Shown in pieces: positions 62,521-64,000 of a stretch of 64,000 nucleotides of DNA (positions are counted from its first letter, which is position 1; every line of letters starts with the position of its first letter). The stretch lies in the NCBI RefSeq assembly GCF_028368855.1, contig NZ_JAQNCY010000005.1, forward strand, positions 287,985 to 351,984, written 5' to 3'. The notes below the pieces were generated by a model, which saw nothing but the letters and a program-made list of their open reading frames with translations, did no database searches and had not been told where the DNA came from. Made by a program: the position numbers and the translations under genes. The DNA comes from Leisingera sp. SS27. Its GTDB lineage: Bacteria; Pseudomonadota; Alphaproteobacteria; Rhodobacterales; Rhodobacteraceae.

Positions 62521-63467
62521 ACGCCGCGGTGGAAAAATCCCTCTCGCTCTGGGCGATGCAGGGCGCGGAAACCCGCCTGATCGCCACCCGCGAAAACCGG
62601 GTCTACCGTGTCGATCACGCCGGGCACGCCTTTGCGCTGCGCCTGCACCGTCCCGGCTACCGCACCGATGCCGAGCTGTGGTCGGAGTTGCAGTGGATGA
62701 AAGCCGCGGCAGAGGGAGGCCTGTATGTGCCGGCCCCAATCGCCTCGGCCTCCGGCGAGTTCCTGCATGTAGCGGACGGAATCCAGGTCGATTTGCTGAC
62801 TTGGCTTTCCGGCGCACCGGTCGGCGAGACAGGGGAATATCTCGACGCTGACGGCCGCAAAGCGCTGTTTTATGGTATTGGCCGTGAAATGGCCCGGTTG
62901 CACGCGGTGTCCGACCTTTGGACCCCGCCTGAAGGCTTCAACCGCTGGTCCTGGGATCGCGAGGGCCTGCTGGGTGAGACGCCGGTTTGGGGCCGGTTTT
63001 GGGACAACCCTTCACTGTCAGAGGAGGACCGCGAATTGTTCGTTGCCGTCCGCCAGGAGGCAGGCAAAATGCTGCAGCAGATCGAGGCAGACCTGGACTA
63101 CGGTCTTATCCATGCCGATCTGGTGCGGGAAAACGTCTTGGCAGACGGCGGCAAGCTTCAACTCATTGACTTCGACGACAGCGGCTTTGGCTTCCGGCTG
63201 TTCGATTTAGCCACCACTCTGCTCAAGAACATGCGTGGCTCCGATTACCCAGCGCTGCGCGACGCACTGATTGCCGGTTACCTTTCGGTGCGAACGATTG
63301 ATCTCACGGCGCTGGATTTGTTCGTCCTGCTCCGGTCGGCAACTTATGCCGGCTGGGTCATCGCCCGCATGGATGAACCGGGATCCAAAGCCCGCAACCA
63401 GCGCTTTATCGAAACCACCCGTGTTCTGGCCCGGAATTTTCTGGCGGAAAAAGGGAAGAATCCGTAA
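62517..63467 (+). CDS. APH-type phosphotransferase (hydroxylysine kinase-like)
   Basis: 316 aa aminoglycoside-phosphotransferase fold. Catalytic loop LIHADLVREN (His199, Asp201, Asn206) and metal-binding Asp218 in LIDFDDSGFG. ATG overlaps the previous stop by 4 bases (ATGA). In humans a similar kinase (HYKK) works with PHYKPL; the same pairing here suggests it phosphorylates the hydroxyl of an imported amino alcohol, preparing it for elimination by the PLP enzyme. Last gene of the operon. An antibiotic-resistance role is unlikely in this context. Confidence 0.85.
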   Translation: MNAAVEKSLSLWAMQGAETRLIATRENRVYRVDHAGHAFALRLHRPGYRTDAELWSELQWMKAAAEGGLYVPAPIASASGEFLHVADGIQVDLLTWLSGAPVGETGEYLDADGRKALFYGIGREMARLHAVSDLWTPPEGFNRWSWDREGLLGETPVWGRFWDNPSLSEEDRELFVAVRQEAGKMLQQIEADLDYGLIHADLVRENVLADGGKLQLIDFDDSGFGFRLFDLATTLLKNMRGSDYPALRDALIAGYLSVRTIDLTALDLFVLLRSATYAGWVIARMDEPGSKARNQRFIETTRVLARNFLAEKGKNP

Positions 63468-63661
63468 CGCGTTTATAAGGCAGGACCGGGATCATCAAAG
63501 GGGCCGGAACCGGCACCGCCCGGACTTCGGCTGAGAACTTCAATGTTATCCTGACCGGCAGGCGCCTGGAACCGGCCGGAAGGCTGGTCTTGACCCGTGG
63601 ATCTGGTCCGAAGTGTGTGCGAAATTTTGGTAACATTTCCTGCAAGATAAGGAGTGTACCG
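63468..63661. other. Intergenic region before the recombinase remnant
   Basis: 194 bases after the operon with no gene. GGCCGGAACCGGC (near 63500) is a weak palindrome. Probably eroded sequence at the edge of an old element; no recombinase motifs could be read here. Confidence 0.4.
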
Positions 63662-64000
63662 GTGCCAAAGAAACAACCTAGCTATGACAGATTGCCGTTG
63701 CGATGTGGCAGGCGGGAGCCGGTGTGGCGGCTGATCCGGACCCTTGGCTCCGCCGGTGGCATGGAAGACGCCAAGGAGGCGCTGCGCGCATTGGTTGAGC
63801 GGATCGTGCTGACGCCTGCGGCGGAGGGCCCTGGCCTGGATCTGACGCTGGAGGGGGATCTGGCCGGGCTGTTGCACCTTGCGGCCGGAGCGGAGGGTCC
63901 GAACACGTCGAAGGCCCCGGACAGTCCATCCGAAGCCTTTGATATTTCTGAGGAAATTGTGTTGGTTGCGGGAGCAGGATTTGAACCTGCGACCTTCAGG
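63662..64000 (+). pseudogene. C-terminal remnant of a large serine recombinase (open at window end)
   Basis: An open frame from GTG 63662 (AAGGAG 7 bases before) to the window edge. It contains WRLIRTLGSAGG, then EALRALVERIVLTPAAEG, and ends VLVAGAGFEPATFR. The ALVERIVLTP block and the AGxGFEPxTFR ending are typical of resolvase-family integrases of alphaproteobacteria whose 3' end is supplied by the tRNA target site. The catalytic N-terminal and DNA-binding domains are missing, so it is a decayed fragment of an integrated element. The ribosome site hints that a short product could still be made. Confidence 0.72.
63963..64000 (-). tRNA. 3' part of tRNA-fMet (CAU), truncated by window edge
   Basis: The minus strand reads ...CCTGAAGGTC-GCAGG-TTCAAAT-CCTGC-TCCCGCA-A-CCA, i.e. 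the 3' anticodon stem, variable loop AGGTC, T-arm with 5-bp stem, acceptor strand and encoded CCA. The CCTGAAGGTC variable region and TCCCGCA acceptor match alphaproteobacterial initiator tRNA. The anticodon lies outside the window. It overlaps the recombinase remnant on the opposite strand and is the probable attachment site. Confidence 0.8.

Noticed and set aside
62517..63467. Aminoglycoside resistance kinase
   Set aside because: The fold is shared, but 4-base coupling to a phospho-lyase-like gene in a catabolic operon indicates metabolite kinase activity.
1..64000. CRISPR arrays, insertion sequences or prophage genes
   Set aside because: No regularly spaced repeats, transposase or phage structural genes were seen; the only mobile-element trace is the recombinase remnant at the right edge.

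Overview
The window looks like a chromosomal stretch of a marine Rhodobacteraceae (Roseobacter group; Leisingera, Phaeobacter or Ruegeria-like). This is inferred from high GC, alphaproteobacterial protein styles, a nosCRZDFYL locus of the Paracoccus/Roseobacter type, an RpoE-ChrR photooxidative-stress island, several ABC and tripartite tricarboxylate transporters, and two dimethylglycine-dehydrogenase-like N-demethylases. Gene density is high, with tightly packed operons, many 1-8 bp overlaps, and no insertion sequence or CRISPR array seen.

Layout: (1) 1-3.0 kb: the tail of a probable chemoreceptor, then three signalling genes (two receiver proteins and a soluble receiver-histidine kinase). 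(2) 3.1-12.1 kb: a glycine-cleavage island, lpd-lipA-Na+/amino-acid symporter-gcvT-gcvH-gcvP, divergent from an XRE-cupin regulator. (3) 12.2-20.8 kb: a GATase1-like AraC regulator, a polyamine-type ABC transporter, and a divergent FAD/GcvT N-demethylase. (4) 20.9-26.7 kb: a taurine-type ABC transporter with an unusual permease, a LysR regulator and a histidinol-dehydrogenase-like enzyme close to sulfopropanediol dehydrogenase. (5) 26.7-34.8 kb: nitrous oxide reductase genes with an Nnr/Dnr-type promoter box. (6) 34.9-42.3 kb: a cationic amino-acid ABC transporter, divergent from a TetR-aminotransferase-ThDP decarboxylase-DDAH operon that fits arginine or methylarginine catabolism. (7) 42.5-51.7 kb: the RpoE-ChrR singlet-oxygen island (photolyase, lipid-modifying enzymes, DUF1365, SDR), with three near-identical TGATCC-N18-TAT promoters. 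(8) 51.8-63.5 kb: an IclR regulator and a catabolic operon of N-demethylase, Tm-1-like protein, TctCBA transporter, aldehyde dehydrogenase, PLP phospho-lyase-like enzyme and APH-type kinase. (9) 63.6-64.0 kb: the 3' remnant of a large serine recombinase running into the 3' half of a tRNA-fMet gene.

A recurring theme is metabolism of methylated amines and C1 units. The two N-demethylases should pass methyl groups to tetrahydrofolate and yield glycine-like products, and the glycine-cleavage island would finish glycine oxidation. The most promising undescribed system is the 51.9-63.5 kb operon. Its kinase, phospho-lyase, aldehyde dehydrogenase and N-demethylase together suggest degradation of an N-methylated amino alcohol (ethanolamine- or hydroxylysine-like) by phosphorylation and elimination. 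The DDAH-containing arginine operon, the ABC permease with a periplasmic beta-sandwich-like insert, and the predicted leaderless RpoE-dependent mRNAs are also worth following up.
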